NCBI GenBank assembly: GCA_963989245.1
Contig: OZ022345.1
Span: 40,768,418 to 40,832,417, forward strand
Direction of reading: 5' to 3'
Source: Nansenia antarctica
Lineage: Eukaryota; Chordata; Actinopteri; Argentiniformes; Microstomatidae
DNA length: 64,000 nt
The position numbers and the translations under genes were made by a program. The notes below the pieces were generated by a model. It was given only the letters and a program-made list of their open reading frames with translations. It was not told where the DNA came from and made no database searches. Positions 21,294 to 32,123 of this stretch are shown here, piece by piece. Position 1 is the stretch's first letter; each line of letters begins with the position of its first letter.

Positions 21294-23741
21294 GTGTTGT
21301 TCGCCCCCTTTGGTGGCAGCGGTGGGATGGCAAGTCGCAAACCAGTGCGTCCGGGCCTGGGCCGGAAGAAGACCTGGACGGGGCTGCGTTCAGATCGGTT
21401 GGCCCCAGCAGGGAAAAAGGAGAAGGCATGGCAGACAGCGACCACCTCTGAGGAAGAGGACAGCCAGGGGTATGACAAGCCCGGACCGAGCTCCAGGCGG
21501 ACTGGGTCAGCCCCAGTTGAATCGGCAGCGGACCCTGGCTTGGTGTCCCTGTTTCAGAATTTTCTGTCTATACAACAGAGGAGAGATGAGGACCTACGGG
21601 AGGAACTCCGCGGCCTCCAGGCATCACTCCTCCCATCACCGTCCAAAGGGGCTGGGGCAGCAGTCTCTTCGGGTCCAGCCACGTCAGCCAGCAGTAGTCC
21701 CAGATGGGCACTCCCGACTCCAGCCCCAAGAAGGTCGGGTGTTTCGTCGGTCAGCTGGGGGCAGCGTGCCAGCAGCCCAAGCGGCCAGCCTGACCTCGTC
21801 AGCGGGGATGACTTGCCGGTTTTTCAGCGGAAAGAGCCTAAAATGCCATTGTACCAGCAGGGGGAGGACATTGAGAATTACCTCCTGCGGTTCGAAAGAA
21901 TGGCAAGGACATGGCAGTGGCCGGAGGGTGAGTGGGCGTGTCGGCTGGTCCCGTTGTTGACGGGCAAAGCCCTAGAGGCCTACACCGCCATGGACGAGGA
22001 CATGTCCAATGTCTACGCGGATCTGAAGGGGGCACTGTTGCTGAAATCTGACATTTCATCCGAGTCCCACCGACAACGTTTCCGGGCGGCAACGACACCA
22101 CCAGGGGAATCACCGACAGAGACGTATCACCGCCTGAGAGGACTCTACCGACGCTGGATTCGGCCCGAGAAGCAGACGAAGGACCAGATCGGGGAGACAA
22201 TCATCTTGGAGCAGCTTCTGCGGGTTCTACCACTGGACACGCAAACCTGGGTTCGACTGGTCTGTTTTTATTGTCAGCAGTCAGGGCATAAACCAGCTGT
22301 GTGTCCGTTAAGAAAGCCCAAACTGTCAGGATTGTGTTGTGTCCCTAGAGCAACAGACAACGAGAAGGAGGGGATGGGTGACAACACTGGGTTGCTTACA
22401 GTACATGTTAATGGGACACCCCTCGTGGCCATGTTAGATACTGGTAGCTCACTGTCACTGATAAGAAAGGTCAATGTGCCTGCTCATTGTGTTAACCATG
22501 GTCACCAGACCCTGATTGAGTGTGTCCACGGTGATCGGAAGCACTACCCCACAGCAGAACTCACTGTTAACGTCCAAGGCCAGGGATACCTTCTCAGGGT
22601 GGGGGTGGTAGATAATCTGCCCTTTGAGATGGTGCTGGGGAGGGATCTGCCAGTATTGTCAGACCTAGTGGGGTCTGCAGGTAGTCAGCAGATATCATTA
22701 CAACAGCCTGACGTGCACTGCCTAGCAGTTACCCGGTCACAGACAAAGGCAGGGTTAGAACCATTGCCAGACTTATGCAGTAGTCTATGCAAGGGTGGAA
22801 CCAATGGGCCTAGGAAGTCACGCAGACAAAGGCGACTGGAGAAAATGGTGGGATCTCCAGCCGCTGAGGCTGTGGAAGGATTGCCAGTGACATGGGAACT
22901 ACCAGAGGACCTTGGGGCCCTGCAAAAGATCGACCCCTCTGTGAGTGATTTGTACTCAAAAGCACTAGCTGGGCTGAACCAGACGGTGTCCGTGGGGAGA
23001 GAGGTATACAGGCTGGAGAATGGTCTGTTGTACAATGGTGTGAGCCCAGAGCACAGGAGGTTAGTGGTGCCCTCTAGCTGCCGGGAGCTGGTACTTAACC
23101 TTGCCCACACCATTCCATGGGCAGGCCATTTAGGCCGTCACAAAACCTACCTGAGGTTAGAGTCACGGTTTTACTGGCCTTCTATGTACACTGATGTGCT
23201 CACTCATTGCAAAACATGCCCCATCTGTCAGCGCACAAGTCCCGCCCGCAGGTCCGACCGAGCGTTCCTCCATCCACTCCCGGTGATCTCGACCCCTTTC
23301 CAACGGATAGCCATGGATATTGTTGGCCCACTGGAGAAGAGCAGCTCAGGGTACCAGTACATCTTGGTGATATGTGACTATGCCACCCGGTTCCCTGAAG
23401 CTTTTCCACTGCGATCCATAACCACCCCCAAAGTGATCAGTGCTCTTGTACAGTTGTTCTCCCGTGTAGGCATCCCAGAGGAGATCCTGACCGACCAGGG
23501 GACCAACTTCACGACCAAGCTGATGGAACAACTCCACAAACAACTGGGGATAAAGGGCGTGAGGACAACTCCCTACCATCCCCAGACGGACGGCCTTGTG
23601 GAGAGATTCAACCAAACGCTGAAGCGGATGTTGAGGAAGTTTGTGTCCGACACTGGTAAGGACTGGGACAAGTGGCTGCCGTTTCTGCTCTTTGCACTGA
23701 GACGCGCCGCAAAACGCTCACTTTTTGGATCTACGAAATGA
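21294..23741 (+). CDS. Gag-protease-integrase polyprotein of the SCAN-type retrotransposon
   Basis: One 815-codon frame. The first ATG (21294) lies before the primer site, so the functional start is more likely ATG 21328. It holds a SCAN-like capsid (FERMARTWQWPEGEWACRLV ... LLTGKALEAY ... LEQLLRVLP), then a zinc knuckle CFYCQQSGHKPAVC and a protease with AMLDTGSSLSLI near 22430. Next comes an integrase HHCC domain (LAHTIPWAGHLGRHKT ... CKTCPIC) and a DDE core with MDIVGP, TDQGTNF and YHPQTDGLVERFNQTL. The last 12 codons (after FLLFALR) are foreign sequence. A small deletion may join WVR to the zinc knuckle. No frameshift occurs, so the copy is fairly young. Confidence 0.85.
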   Translation: MLFAPFGGSGGMASRKPVRPGLGRKKTWTGLRSDRLAPAGKKEKAWQTATTSEEEDSQGYDKPGPSSRRTGSAPVESAADPGLVSLFQNFLSIQQRRDEDLREELRGLQASLLPSPSKGAGAAVSSGPATSASSSPRWALPTPAPRRSGVSSVSWGQRASSPSGQPDLVSGDDLPVFQRKEPKMPLYQQGEDIENYLLRFERMARTWQWPEGEWACRLVPLLTGKALEAYTAMDEDMSNVYADLKGALLLKSDISSESHRQRFRAATTPPGESPTETYHRLRGLYRRWIRPEKQTKDQIGETIILEQLLRVLPLDTQTWVRLVCFYCQQSGHKPAVCPLRKPKLSGLCCVPRATDNEKEGMGDNTGLLTVHVNGTPLVAMLDTGSSLSLIRKVNVPAHCVNHGHQTLIECVHGDRKHYPTAELTVNVQGQGYLLRVGVVDNLPFEMVLGRDLPVLSDLVGSAGSQQISLQQPDVHCLAVTRSQTKAGLEPLPDLCSSLCKGGTNGPRKSRRQRRLEKMVGSPAAEAVEGLPVTWELPEDLGALQKIDPSVSDLYSKALAGLNQTVSVGREVYRLENGLLYNGVSPEHRRLVVPSSCRELVLNLAHTIPWAGHLGRHKTYLRLESRFYWPSMYTDVLTHCKTCPICQRTSPARRSDRAFLHPLPVISTPFQRIAMDIVGPLEKSSSGYQYILVICDYATRFPEAFPLRSITTPKVISALVQLFSRVGIPEEILTDQGTNFTTKLMEQLHKQLGIKGVRTTPYHPQTDGLVERFNQTLKRMLRKFVSDTGKDWDKWLPFLLFALRRAAKRSLFGSTK
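21311..21328 (+). promoter_or_regulatory. Primer-binding site for tRNA-Leu
   Basis: TGGTGGCAGCGGTGGGAT is the exact complement of the 3' end of vertebrate tRNA-Leu (AAG type), including the CCA. It marks the start of minus-strand synthesis and hence the 5' LTR edge just upstream. Confidence 0.8.
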
Positions 23742-24233
23742 TGATTTGAAAGTTTTGGGGTTATCGGAGAGGAAAATACACAGGATCTATGATATCTCCA
23801 CGTGGAATTATACTATAATTTGATACCAGAAAAGAAGGAATGCATCTTTTCTTTGTGAAACTAACTTTCTTGTTGTCGCTGATTGCTCTAACACGAGAAA
23901 CGTTTGTCGGAGAAAAACAAAGGATATGCTTTTATGCCGATCGTGGGGGACGGAACGAAGCACCGAGGTAGCCTAGTCAGCTGTGCAAACACGAAGGAAG
24001 AAGAGCAAACGGGGCGATGTATGTATGCTTACCTTCTTTAAAAAGTATGAGAGTCAAGGCTTCCGGTATGATGGCGGAGTGATTAGTCGCACATTTTCAG
24101 TCTCTCTCAACTCGGCAAAAATAAATCATAATTCAACAAATATATTCAAGGTAGAAGAGAAATAATAAAGAGGTCGGTTAGATAAAGAAAATCGAGCCAA
24201 AAGGTGATTAAAAGTAAGAAAATGGATTCGGGC
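23742..24233. other. No gene recognised
   Basis: AT-rich sequence between the retrotransposon and the MULE gene. No LTR copy or coding frame could be supported. Confidence 0.5.
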
Positions 24234-25306
24234 CCTGACAAGAGTGAGGGAACACGAGGAAAGAAGCAGGGAACGGATTCAGAGCCAGCTACCCTGAACC
24301 AACTTGTTGAATTGCTAGATGAAACGCCTTCACACCAACAAGCACAGTGGGGAGCTCTGCTTCATCGACTCCTCTGGGAACATGGACAGAGAGAAATGCC
24401 GGGTCTTCCTCCTCCTCACACACACATGTGCAGGTGGCCTTCCCCTTGGGATCATCATCACTCAAGCGGAGGACAAAGGTACAATCTTTGAGGGGCTGGA
24501 GCTGCTGAAAGGGCTCATTGGAAGGGAAGGCTTTACAGGGAAAGGACAGGCAGGACCTGGTGTGTTCCTGACAGATGACTCCAGTGCAGAGAGGGGAGCT
24601 CTAAAGCAGGCATTTCCTGAGGCTACACTGCTGCTCTGCTCCTTCCACCTCCTCCAAGCTACCTGGAGGTGGCTGTGGAGTAAGGAGAGTGATGTGGAGA
24701 AGGGAGACAGGCAAACCCTCTTTGCCTTCATCAGGGACATGTTGTACAGCAGGGAGGTCTCTGAGGTAGACAGGCTGTACAGGCAGGCCAGGGAAAATCC
24801 AGTTGCTGTCAGGTTAGTGTGGAGTTTAGAGACAGTTAGCTTTACAATAGTGAAGATACTTAGTTGACAAATGGTAATTTCACACATTTCATGCCTGTAA
24901 CAATGCATACATACAGAAGGAGATGCACCTCTATAGTTAATGTAATACACTTTTTGTCTTGTAATCCATTCCAGGTACCGTAAATACCTGGTCTACCTGG
25001 AGCGGCTGTACAACAGGAGGGAAAACTGGGCGCTGAGCTTCAGAGTGGAGCTGCGTACTCGAGGGAACGACACAAATAACTTTGTGGAGGCGGCGATGCG
25101 TGTCCTCAAAGACAAGATCATGCTGAGGACCAAAGCGTTCAACCCTCCGCAGCTCTTTGATATGCTCACCTCCCGGCTGGAGACATACTATGTAGCCCGC
25201 ATCACTGATGTTGCCCTTGGCCACAGAGAGGCTTTCCAGCGTTCCCGCTTCTTGGCTCATGACAGCAGCATTGAAGCCAGCGACATTCAGCAGGTAACAG
25301 TTTTAA

Positions 25307-25307
25307 A

Positions 25308-25390
<83 letters not shown>
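25307..25390. repeat. ACT trinucleotide microsatellite
   Basis: About 28 copies of ACT inside an intron of the MULE gene. Confidence 0.97.
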
Positions 25391-25593
25391 TTAGATTCAC
25401 AGAAACTTTCAACACTGAGTTAGTGTTTAAACAGAATCTTCTCTTTCTTAATGTCTGACAGATTGAGGAGAAGCTGTTCAAGGTCAAGGGGTCGACAGCA
25501 ATGTATGAGGTGGACATGGAGTCTGAGCTGTGCACCTGTCCAGCTGGACAGACAGGGGCACCATGCAGGCACCAAGAAGCAGTGGTGCAACAC

Positions 25594-26822
25594 TAGAGAT
25601 GCTCCGATCTGATCGGCGCCGATCGATATCGGCCGATATGCCCTTGATCGGTTTTGATCGGAGTTCTCAAAACGGCCGATCAAACACGGCTGATCAGTTT
25701 ACATAGAGAAATGGCGTCGCCAGTCTGGCAATATTACACAGTGTCGGAAAGAGACAACAAATATGCAGTTTGTAATGTCTGCTCAAAAGAAATACCTTGC
25801 GGAGGAACGCACGCAAGGTCTTTCAATACCACGAATATCATACGGCATTTGCTGCGTTCGTCGATTCGCTCCGAGAGCGCCGAAGCGCACACTGGGCTCG
25901 ACGTCATAAAGGGACCGAGTGCTTTGATTGGACGAGAGGCGTTGCACGAGTGCTGGTCAGAGTTCCAGCGCGACTTCACGAGCGTAGTGTAGGTAGTGTT
26001 CAGCGACGTCATGTGACCCCGCGAGCAGGAAGTCACTAAGCTCGGCTAAGGCCCATAGCAACAACTATTAGCGCGCGAGTTTTAGGTCTTCCTCTGTGCA
26101 CCTTGCACAAGTGTAGATAGCGAGCGACTTTTCAGCATAGCAGGACATATTTTAGATGATAAGAGGAACAGGGTGAGTGCCAAAAACGCTGAGATGCTTG
26201 TATTTCTCAAGGCTAATCTGCCAGTGCTTAATCAGAAGTAAGGTTTGAGTCTGAAATCTCCTTAGGTGCAATGTTTTGTTTTTTTGTTTTATTGATTATT
26301 GCTGACTTGCTGTCTTATCTCCTCCTAAATATGACTTGAAACAGTATTTTATATTTGGCTATAGCCTGTTTATGTTGCAGTTTAGTTTGGGTATGTTTAT
26401 TGTTCCTCAGGAAAGCTACAGTATAAGCTCCAAGTTCTCTAAGAGCCCCTAGTTCCTCTCATTCGAGTGGAATGTTGCACATTTGATGTGACAGTGTACA
26501 TTTTATTTATTATGATTTTTATTTTGACATTTTATTTGTTTTTCCTGAAGTAAGCTACAGGTGGTTGTGAATTCAATAAAACAGATGGTTGTCAATTCAT
26601 GATACTTTCTCATCTCCTAATTTCATTTGAATACTTAATATACAATGTCAATGGTGTTAAGAACAATTAAAAACATAAATAATGCTACACAATAAATAGA
26701 ATGCTTCAATTGCCATCTTCGACGCTGTGATCGGTGATCGGTGATATCGGATCGGCAGATCACTGATTCCAGTGATCGGTGATCGGTGATCGGCACCAAA
26801 AACCCTGATCGGAGCATCTCTA
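25594..26822 (+). mobile_element. Internally deleted hAT element
   Basis: The 1229-bp element has inverted ends TAGAGATGCTCCGATC (25594) and GATCGGAGCATCTCTA (ending 26822). It is flanked by an exact 8-bp target duplication, TGCAACAC, at 25586-25593 and 26823-26830. It keeps only the two ends of a transposase gene. GATCGGTGATCGG-type subterminal repeats lie near both ends. Confidence 0.95.
25711..25992 (+). pseudogene. BED-finger N-terminus of the hAT transposase
   Basis: From ATG 25711 the frame reads MASPVWQYYTVSERDNKYAV, then CNVCSKEIPCGG and TNIIRHLL, a BED zinc finger (W, CxxC, H). It then leaves the transposase. The catalytic core is deleted. A C-terminal scrap, SERLFSIAGHILDDKRNRV followed by LVFLKANLPVL, follows at about 26117-26240 in another frame. 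Confidence 0.75.
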
Positions 26823-26934
26823 TGCAACACTACCACTGCTTGTCCAACAATTACATTCCCACTACTGCTGAGCAGAAAGCTGAGCTTCTGAAGCTCACAT
26901 CACGAGGTAATTTTGGGTTTTAATGATTTATAAT

Positions 26935-27130
26935 GATAAAATAATAATAATTTATTGCATTTATAGAGCCCTTTTCCATTAAACAATGCTCAAAGTGCAG
27001 TGGGAGAGGAAGAAGGGGCACACCACATCACAACCAATGTGTAGCGCCCACCTGGGTGATGCTTAGGCTGCAGCTTGTGCACACTACAGCTCACCACACA
27101 TCAGCTAGTGAAGAGGTGAAGAAGAGGGTA
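26935..27130. repeat. Interspersed fish repeat, probably SINE-like
   Basis: Starts AATAATAATAATTTATTGC and contains CAAAGTGCAG ... ACCAATGTGTAGCGCCCACC, a string I associate with common fish interspersed repeats. Its ends are not defined. Confidence 0.45.
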
Positions 27131-28668
27131 AAAAGGAGAAGGGGGACAAGGAAGGACTAGTACTAGATTATTTGTATGAAGATGTCAGCGGGTACGCAGG
27201 CAGGCAGGCATTGGACAGTACTAATGCCCGATCGTGGAGGCAAAGAACCTTAGCTAATTACTGCCCTAATAACACAGTTGCCTACCAAAAACAAAGAAAT
27301 ACTCCTACAGTAAAATATAAATTATTTGTGCTTTGCTATGTTTACGTAACCCAAACAACGTGCCTAGCAACAGGCATTAAGAATTATAACAATTCTTATG
27401 CTTGGAGTGCTATCATCACTCCATCACCATGGTACAATCTACTGTAGTCTATTAGACTTGCTCATCTCAACATTGTTTTTGTATTTTCAAGCAACCGTAT
27501 CTGTGGACTTCTTCCAACCTCTGAGACAGTTCAGTCTGCTGGAGGGAACGCCACATCAGTCACTCCTGGGTAGGTGATCACAGTCAGGTTAGGTCACACA
27601 ATACACTGTGTCAAAGTAGCAACAGGTTCTAGTAGAAGAATACATTTTCGACTACAGTTGTGTTTGCTCTGTGTTCCCTAGTAGTGCACCATATAGTTTG
27701 TTTGCCATTCTGTGTGAAGCTGCAGGAGGTCCAGACCAGGATGTTCCCCCAGAGAGCGGAGGTGCAGAGGGGACTGCTGGACAACGGAACCCTGCTTTTG
27801 AGGAAACAGGTGTCCTTGTTAAACGGTGTGTGTGTGTGTGTGTGTGTGGGGGGGGGGGGGGCAAATCCGCTCAATCATGTGTGTTGGGTATTCTTTGTGT
27901 TGAACCCTCACCTCAGAAATGAATAAAATGTTTTTGGACCTGTGAACTAAAAAAAATAAAAAAAATAAAAAAGGTTAATAATCAATCATGTGGGTGGGAC
28001 AGACAGTAATACTTATGCACCTTTTTAAAAGCAGTGTGTGCAGACGTGAATGTCCTGCTGATGAGGGAGATTATTTTGGTCCAATGGAAGAGGACCCTGA
28101 AGTACATGTTCCTCTGCCTGGTCCGTATCATCCTGTATCATCATCATTGTTAACAGTGTTTGTTAATAGTGGTGAATGTGGTTCAGTGTGACTGCCATAC
28201 AGACAGAGCACTGTAGTATTCAACGATTCTGCTGAGATTGGGATAGCATTGCGGATAATGGAAATTTTTAGAACTGTTCCTTCACTGTATGTAAATTAAT
28301 TCAAACCTATTTTCTTCTTGGATATCACAGATTCTGGTGGTGCCTCCATCGTGGAAAACATGATGGGGGATCTGAAAAGAAGAGGCCAAGAGGAACAGCA
28401 TCAGCTGCTGAAGAACAACCCAGCTGCACTACTGTCAGCTGTCCACACCTTTGGAAGGAGCAGTACTCTGACCAGCAGACGGGCAGTCACTTTGAGGCGG
28501 GCCGCCAAACGGCCAGGCCCAATGATTGGCTGCCAGCCCACAGCTGTGGCACGGAGGAAGCAGAGCTGCGGCTCAAAAAGGCGCTTGTCTGCTGGGCGAC
28601 CAGTCAAGCGGCACAACTTGACTTCTGCAGTGGCCTCAAACACCAGCCTGGCCAAAAAGCACTGAGGA

Positions 28669-29010
28669 ACTGCCCCTCATCCACTACAGAGGCAGGACGC
28701 TACCGTACAGTGCCCCTCATCCACTACAGAGGCAGGACGCTACCGTACAGTGCCCCTCATCAACTACAGAGGCAGGACGCTACCGTACAGTGCCCCTCAT
28801 CCACTACAGAGGCAGGACGCTACCGTACAGTGCCCCTCATCCACTACAGAGGCAGGACGCTACCGTACAGTGCCCCTCATCCACTACAGAGGCAGGACGC
28901 TACCGTACAGTGCCCCTCATCCAGTACAGAGGCAGGACACTACCGTACAGTGCCCCTCATCCACTACAGAGGCGCGACACAGTGGATTACAGTGCCCCTC
29001 TCTCATCGTT
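28669..29010. repeat. 40-bp minisatellite
   Basis: Eight near-identical 40-bp units (TGCCCCTCATCCACTACAGA, GGCAGGACGCTACCGTACAG) begin at the stop codon of the MULE gene. The last two copies are diverged. Confidence 0.97.
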
Positions 29011-29149
29011 CCTTCGAGGCAGGACATAATATTTTGTAATATTATATCTCTCCTGTGATGTTTTTAGCTCTTTTGCTCTCTTATCGCTCTCTAAATGCTG
29101 CTGTTAGACACAAGCTTTTAGACATAAGCTCCAAGAGCTTGTTCGATCC

Positions 29150-29325
29150 TCTCATTAAGAGAGGTCAGGGAATATTTTTTTACAGCTCACCTTTCTGGCC
29201 CCCTGGTGAAACTTCTGGAATATGTAGGGGTGGGACCCGCATCCCTTGTTCTCTGTAAAGCGCATTGTGTTGCCTCTGGGTATGAAATGTGCTATACAAA
29301 TAAAGCTTAGATTGATTGATTGATC
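29150..29325 (+). repeat. SINE or LINE 3' end with ATTG tail
   Basis: Ends GTGCTATACAAATAAAGCTT and then a GATT repeat, the 3' form of L2-mobilised fish repeats. Confidence 0.55.
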
Positions 29326-29754
29326 TCTTTTAGTAAAGAAACTGCAGCTTCCTGCCTACGGTCCTTTAGAGATGGCACATGCTTACAATGCTTAAGATAA
29401 TATTTTGCTTTTGGTATTATTGATAATGTTCATGCAAGGTTAAAAATGTCAGTAGGCCTAGCCTAGTAGCCTGCGTCTTATTCATTGCTGTAGCTTCAAG
29501 ACTCCCCCATTAAGTGTTAATCAGCCCCAGTCCCCAGACAGAGGAGCCTTGCTGGCGAAACCAACAAAAACGTTGTGTTGTGGATGCTATTATTTTAGCA
29601 ATTTATTCTAAGTGTTGGTTAGCTAGCTAGCTATGCACTCGTTGGAGGGCTTTGAACGATTTTAGGTTAAAGAAGACGCTTGAACTAACGTTAGCTAGAC
29701 TAGCTAAGGCTCACGTAGTCAATGGAGTTTAACATGGTCAGTTATGCTTAGCTA
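29326..29754. other. No gene recognised
   Basis: Intergenic sequence with AGCTAGCTAG repeats near 29620-29640. It ends at the breakpoint where tet3-like sequence starts inside an exon. Confidence 0.5.
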
Positions 29755-30026
29755 GCACGGCAGTGAGGAGGGCCAGCGGCAGAAGATTAAGTCCGGCGCC
29801 ATCCAGGTGCTGGACAACTTCCGCCGCGCCGTCCGCAAGCTCCCCGCGCCGGCCAAGTCCTGCCGACAGCGCCGCCTGGAGGCCAAGAAGGCCGCCTCGG
29901 AGAAGAAGAAAGGCAAGCAGCAGGAGAAGGCGGCCGCGTCGGGAGAGACGCCGGAGAAGACCGCGGTCGTCAAAACGGAGGTCCGGCACGCTGGCTCCCC
30001 TCACCCCCAGCAAGGCAATAATAAAG
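29755..30026 (+). pseudogene. tet3: tet3 penultimate exon, 5'-truncated copy
   Basis: From GCACGGCAG the sequence matches 31854-32123 almost base for base. It encodes QVLDNFRRAVRKL, then AKSCRQRRLEAKKA and a Lys/Glu-rich stretch. The left border lies inside the exon and joins unrelated sequence, so this copy lacks its acceptor. The donor AAAG|GTGAG at 30026 is intact and leads in phase to the exon at 30115. Confidence 0.8.
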
Positions 30027-30114
30027 GTGAGATGTGACCTTTGACCGTTACAGTGAACACGCTGTGTTTCTAGGGTATTTATTCAGCAATTCTATGGCTT
30101 TTATTCTTTATTAG

Positions 30115-31700
30115 CTGCCAACCAACGTAAACAGGAAGTGAAGCCCACCATAAAGAAGGAGCCTGTGGACTGCCTCCAGCCCTTCAACGGAGCCCTGAGC
30201 AGCTACCCCCAGGCGGACCCCTACAACGTCTACTCCTACCCTGGCTACTATGCAAGGGGTCCCGGCCTCCCTTCTAACGGCCAGCCCCCTGCACCCGGCC
30301 CCGTCAACGGCTACCACCCCAATCTTCCGGCACTGCCCTACGGGTACTACAACTACCCTCCCAATGCACTTTTCCCCCCAGAGCTCCTCGGCTACGAGGG
30401 CCAGAACGGCTCCAACTGGCCCAAAGCCGGTCCCGGAGCCAAGGCTGCTCCTCCTCCCCCCGTGGACAAGAAGCCAGACGTCCAGAGTCTCCAGGCCAGA
30501 CTGGCTCACTCCTACCCTGGCCACCCCGAGCAGCAGCACGGAGACGCGGCCAACCAACGCAGCAGCGCTTACCCCCACCAGCCTCCGGACTTCGGCCAAT
30601 CGCGGCCACCCTCGGCCTCCCCCTTGGCCTCCCACAGAGGCACCCCTGTCATCAAGCAGGAGCCCATGGACGTACCCGTGTACGAGGGCACTGGCAGCGT
30701 CACACTGCAGCCCGAGGCCTGGCCCGGGCACAAACCCAACGGCAGCATGATGCCGAAAAGCTGGGACAGTAACCCCAAACCACCAGGCCCTCCAGACTCT
30801 CCCTTCACTCCAGACAAGCAGCAGTTCCACCAGCGTTCCCTACAGTCTTCCCCTTACCCCCAGCAGCAGCAGCAGCAGTGGAACACTTACCCCGGTCCAA
30901 ACACCCCTATGGCCTCTCACGCCCCCTCCCCATCACCCTCACTGAAGGTCGCCCCTTCCCCCTCTCCCTCCCCACACCCAGGCACCCCCCGCCACTGGGA
31001 CAGCCCCGCTCCCAGCCCCCAGCCCAAGGCCTGGCCCATGGGGTACGGCAACCCAGCCGGAGGGGGCTTCCCCGACAAGATGTGGCCCAAGGCGGGAGAG
31101 AGTCGAGGCTTGACCCCGCTGGGGCTCCAGGAGAACGCCTGGAAGTCGTGCGGAGGCTCCATGGCCGGAACCCCGTCCCCGGCCCCGGAGGGGCGCCTCT
31201 TCCCCGACGCCCTGCAGCCGCCGGATCCCCAGGCCTGCTGGGACCCCAACCGGACGGAGAGCGACGCCGAGAGCCAGAGGGGGGACCCGTGCGACGAGGA
31301 GGACTGGTCGGACAGCGAACACAACTTCCTGGACCCCAACATCGGCGGCGTGGCGGTGGCCCCGGCCCACGGCTCCATCCTGATCGAGTGCGCCCGGCGC
31401 GAGCTGCATGCCACCACGCCGCTGAAGAGGCCCGACCGCTCCCACCCCACGCGCATCTCCCTGGTCTTCTACCAGCACAAGAACCTGAACCAGCCCGTCC
31501 ACGGCCTGGCCATGTGGGAGGCCAAGATGAATGTGCACGCGGAGCGGGCGCGGCAGAGGCAGCAGGAGGCTGCTCTACTGGGCCTCTCCCAGGAGGAGAT
31601 CAAGGCCTACGGCAAGAAGCGCAAGTACGGGGCGGCGGCAGGGGCTAGTCCGGGACCAGGCCAGACCAAGGACAAGAGAGAGGGGCCCGTGACGCGGCAC
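30115..31700 (+). pseudogene. tet3: tet3 last exon, C-terminal catalytic lobe, 3'-truncated
   Basis: TET3 oxidises 5-methylcytosine in nuclear DNA. After TTATTAG the frame opens with AANQRKQEVKPTIKKEP. A Pro/Gln/Ser-rich insert of about 390 residues follows, then the second half of the double-stranded beta-helix: WSDSEHNFLDPNIGGVAVAP, AHGSILIECARREL (the iron-ligand His) and HPTRISLVFYQHKN (the 2-oxoglutarate Arg). It continues with MWEAKMNVHAERARQRQQEA and KAYGKKRKYG, which favours TET3 over TET1 or TET2. The normal C-terminal end is missing: after GPVTRHA the sequence becomes C-rich intron of the next copy. The core domain upstream (Cys-rich region, HxD motif) is not in the window, so this fragment alone is inactive. 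Confidence 0.85.
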
Positions 31701-31750
31701 GCCCCCTCTCCCCTTCCCCTTCCCCCCCCCCACCACCGCCTCTCTCCCAG

Positions 31751-32123
31751 GTGTGCACCCTGACGAAAGAGGACAACCGCAAGGTGGGGGAGATCCCCGA
31801 GGACGAGCAGCTCCATGTGCTGCCCCTCTACAAGGTCTCGCTCACCGACGAGCACGGCAGCGAGGAGGGCCAGTGGCAGAAGATGAAGTCCGGCGCCATC
31901 CAGGTGCTGGACAACTTCCGCCGCGCCGTCCGCAAGCTCCCCGAGCCGGCCAAGTCCTGCCGACAGCGCCGCCTGGAGGCCAAGAAGGCCGCCTCGGAGA
32001 AGAAGAAAGGCAAGCAGCAGGAGAAGGCGGCCGCGTCGGGAGAGACGCCGGAGAAGACCGCGGTCGTCAAAACGGAGGTCCGGCACGCTGGCTCCCCTCA
32101 CCCCCAGCAAGGCAATAATAAAG
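31751..32123 (+). pseudogene. tet3: tet3 penultimate exon, full copy placed after the last exon
   Basis: After CTCTCCCAG the exon reads VCTLTKEDNRKVGEIPEDEQ, LHVLPLYKVSLTDEHGS and the same Arg/Lys-rich end as 29755-30026, stopping at AAAG|GTGAG. In an ordinary tet3 gene this exon precedes the one at 30115, so the order here is scrambled, as after a head-to-tail partial duplication. Confidence 0.85.

Larger units (their letters stand above)
21240..23741 (+). mobile_element. SCAN-gag (Gmr1-like) gypsy retrotransposon, truncated
   Basis: The element consists of a short possible LTR end before 21308, a primer-binding site, and one long frame with gag, protease and integrase. The polymerase is missing, and recognisable element sequence stops near 23706. 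Integrase directly follows protease, as in Gmr1-like elements where integrase precedes RT. The polymerase has therefore probably been lost from the 3' side rather than from the middle. Confidence 0.7.
24234..28665 (+). pseudogene. MULE transposase with SWIM finger, several exons, interrupted
   Basis: Exons: about 24310-24812 (FIDSSGNMDRE, then GLPLGIIITQAEDKGTIFEG and FLTDDSSAERGALKQAFPEA ... CSFHLLQ, the MULE DDE core), 24975-25293, and 25462-25593 continuing at 26831-26907. The last of these encodes the SWIM finger CTCPAGQTGAPCRHQ. Later exons are less sure, with 28330-28665 giving QPTAVARRKQ and KRHNLTSAVASN, the usual tail of this fish family. Splice sites agree in phase where tested. The exon at 25462 is split between His and Tyr codons by a hAT element. 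The N-terminus is not in frame with the core. Such proteins cut and paste DNA; this copy is broken. Confidence 0.7.

Noticed and set aside
28669..29010. CRISPR-like array
   Set aside because: The 40-bp units are contiguous without unique spacers, and the genome is eukaryotic; the same applies to 48785-49085 and 63326-63710.
30111..31538. Minus-strand frames of 179-239 codons across the tet3 last exon
   Set aside because: Shadows of a GC-rich coding exon whose plus-strand frame has clear TET motifs.
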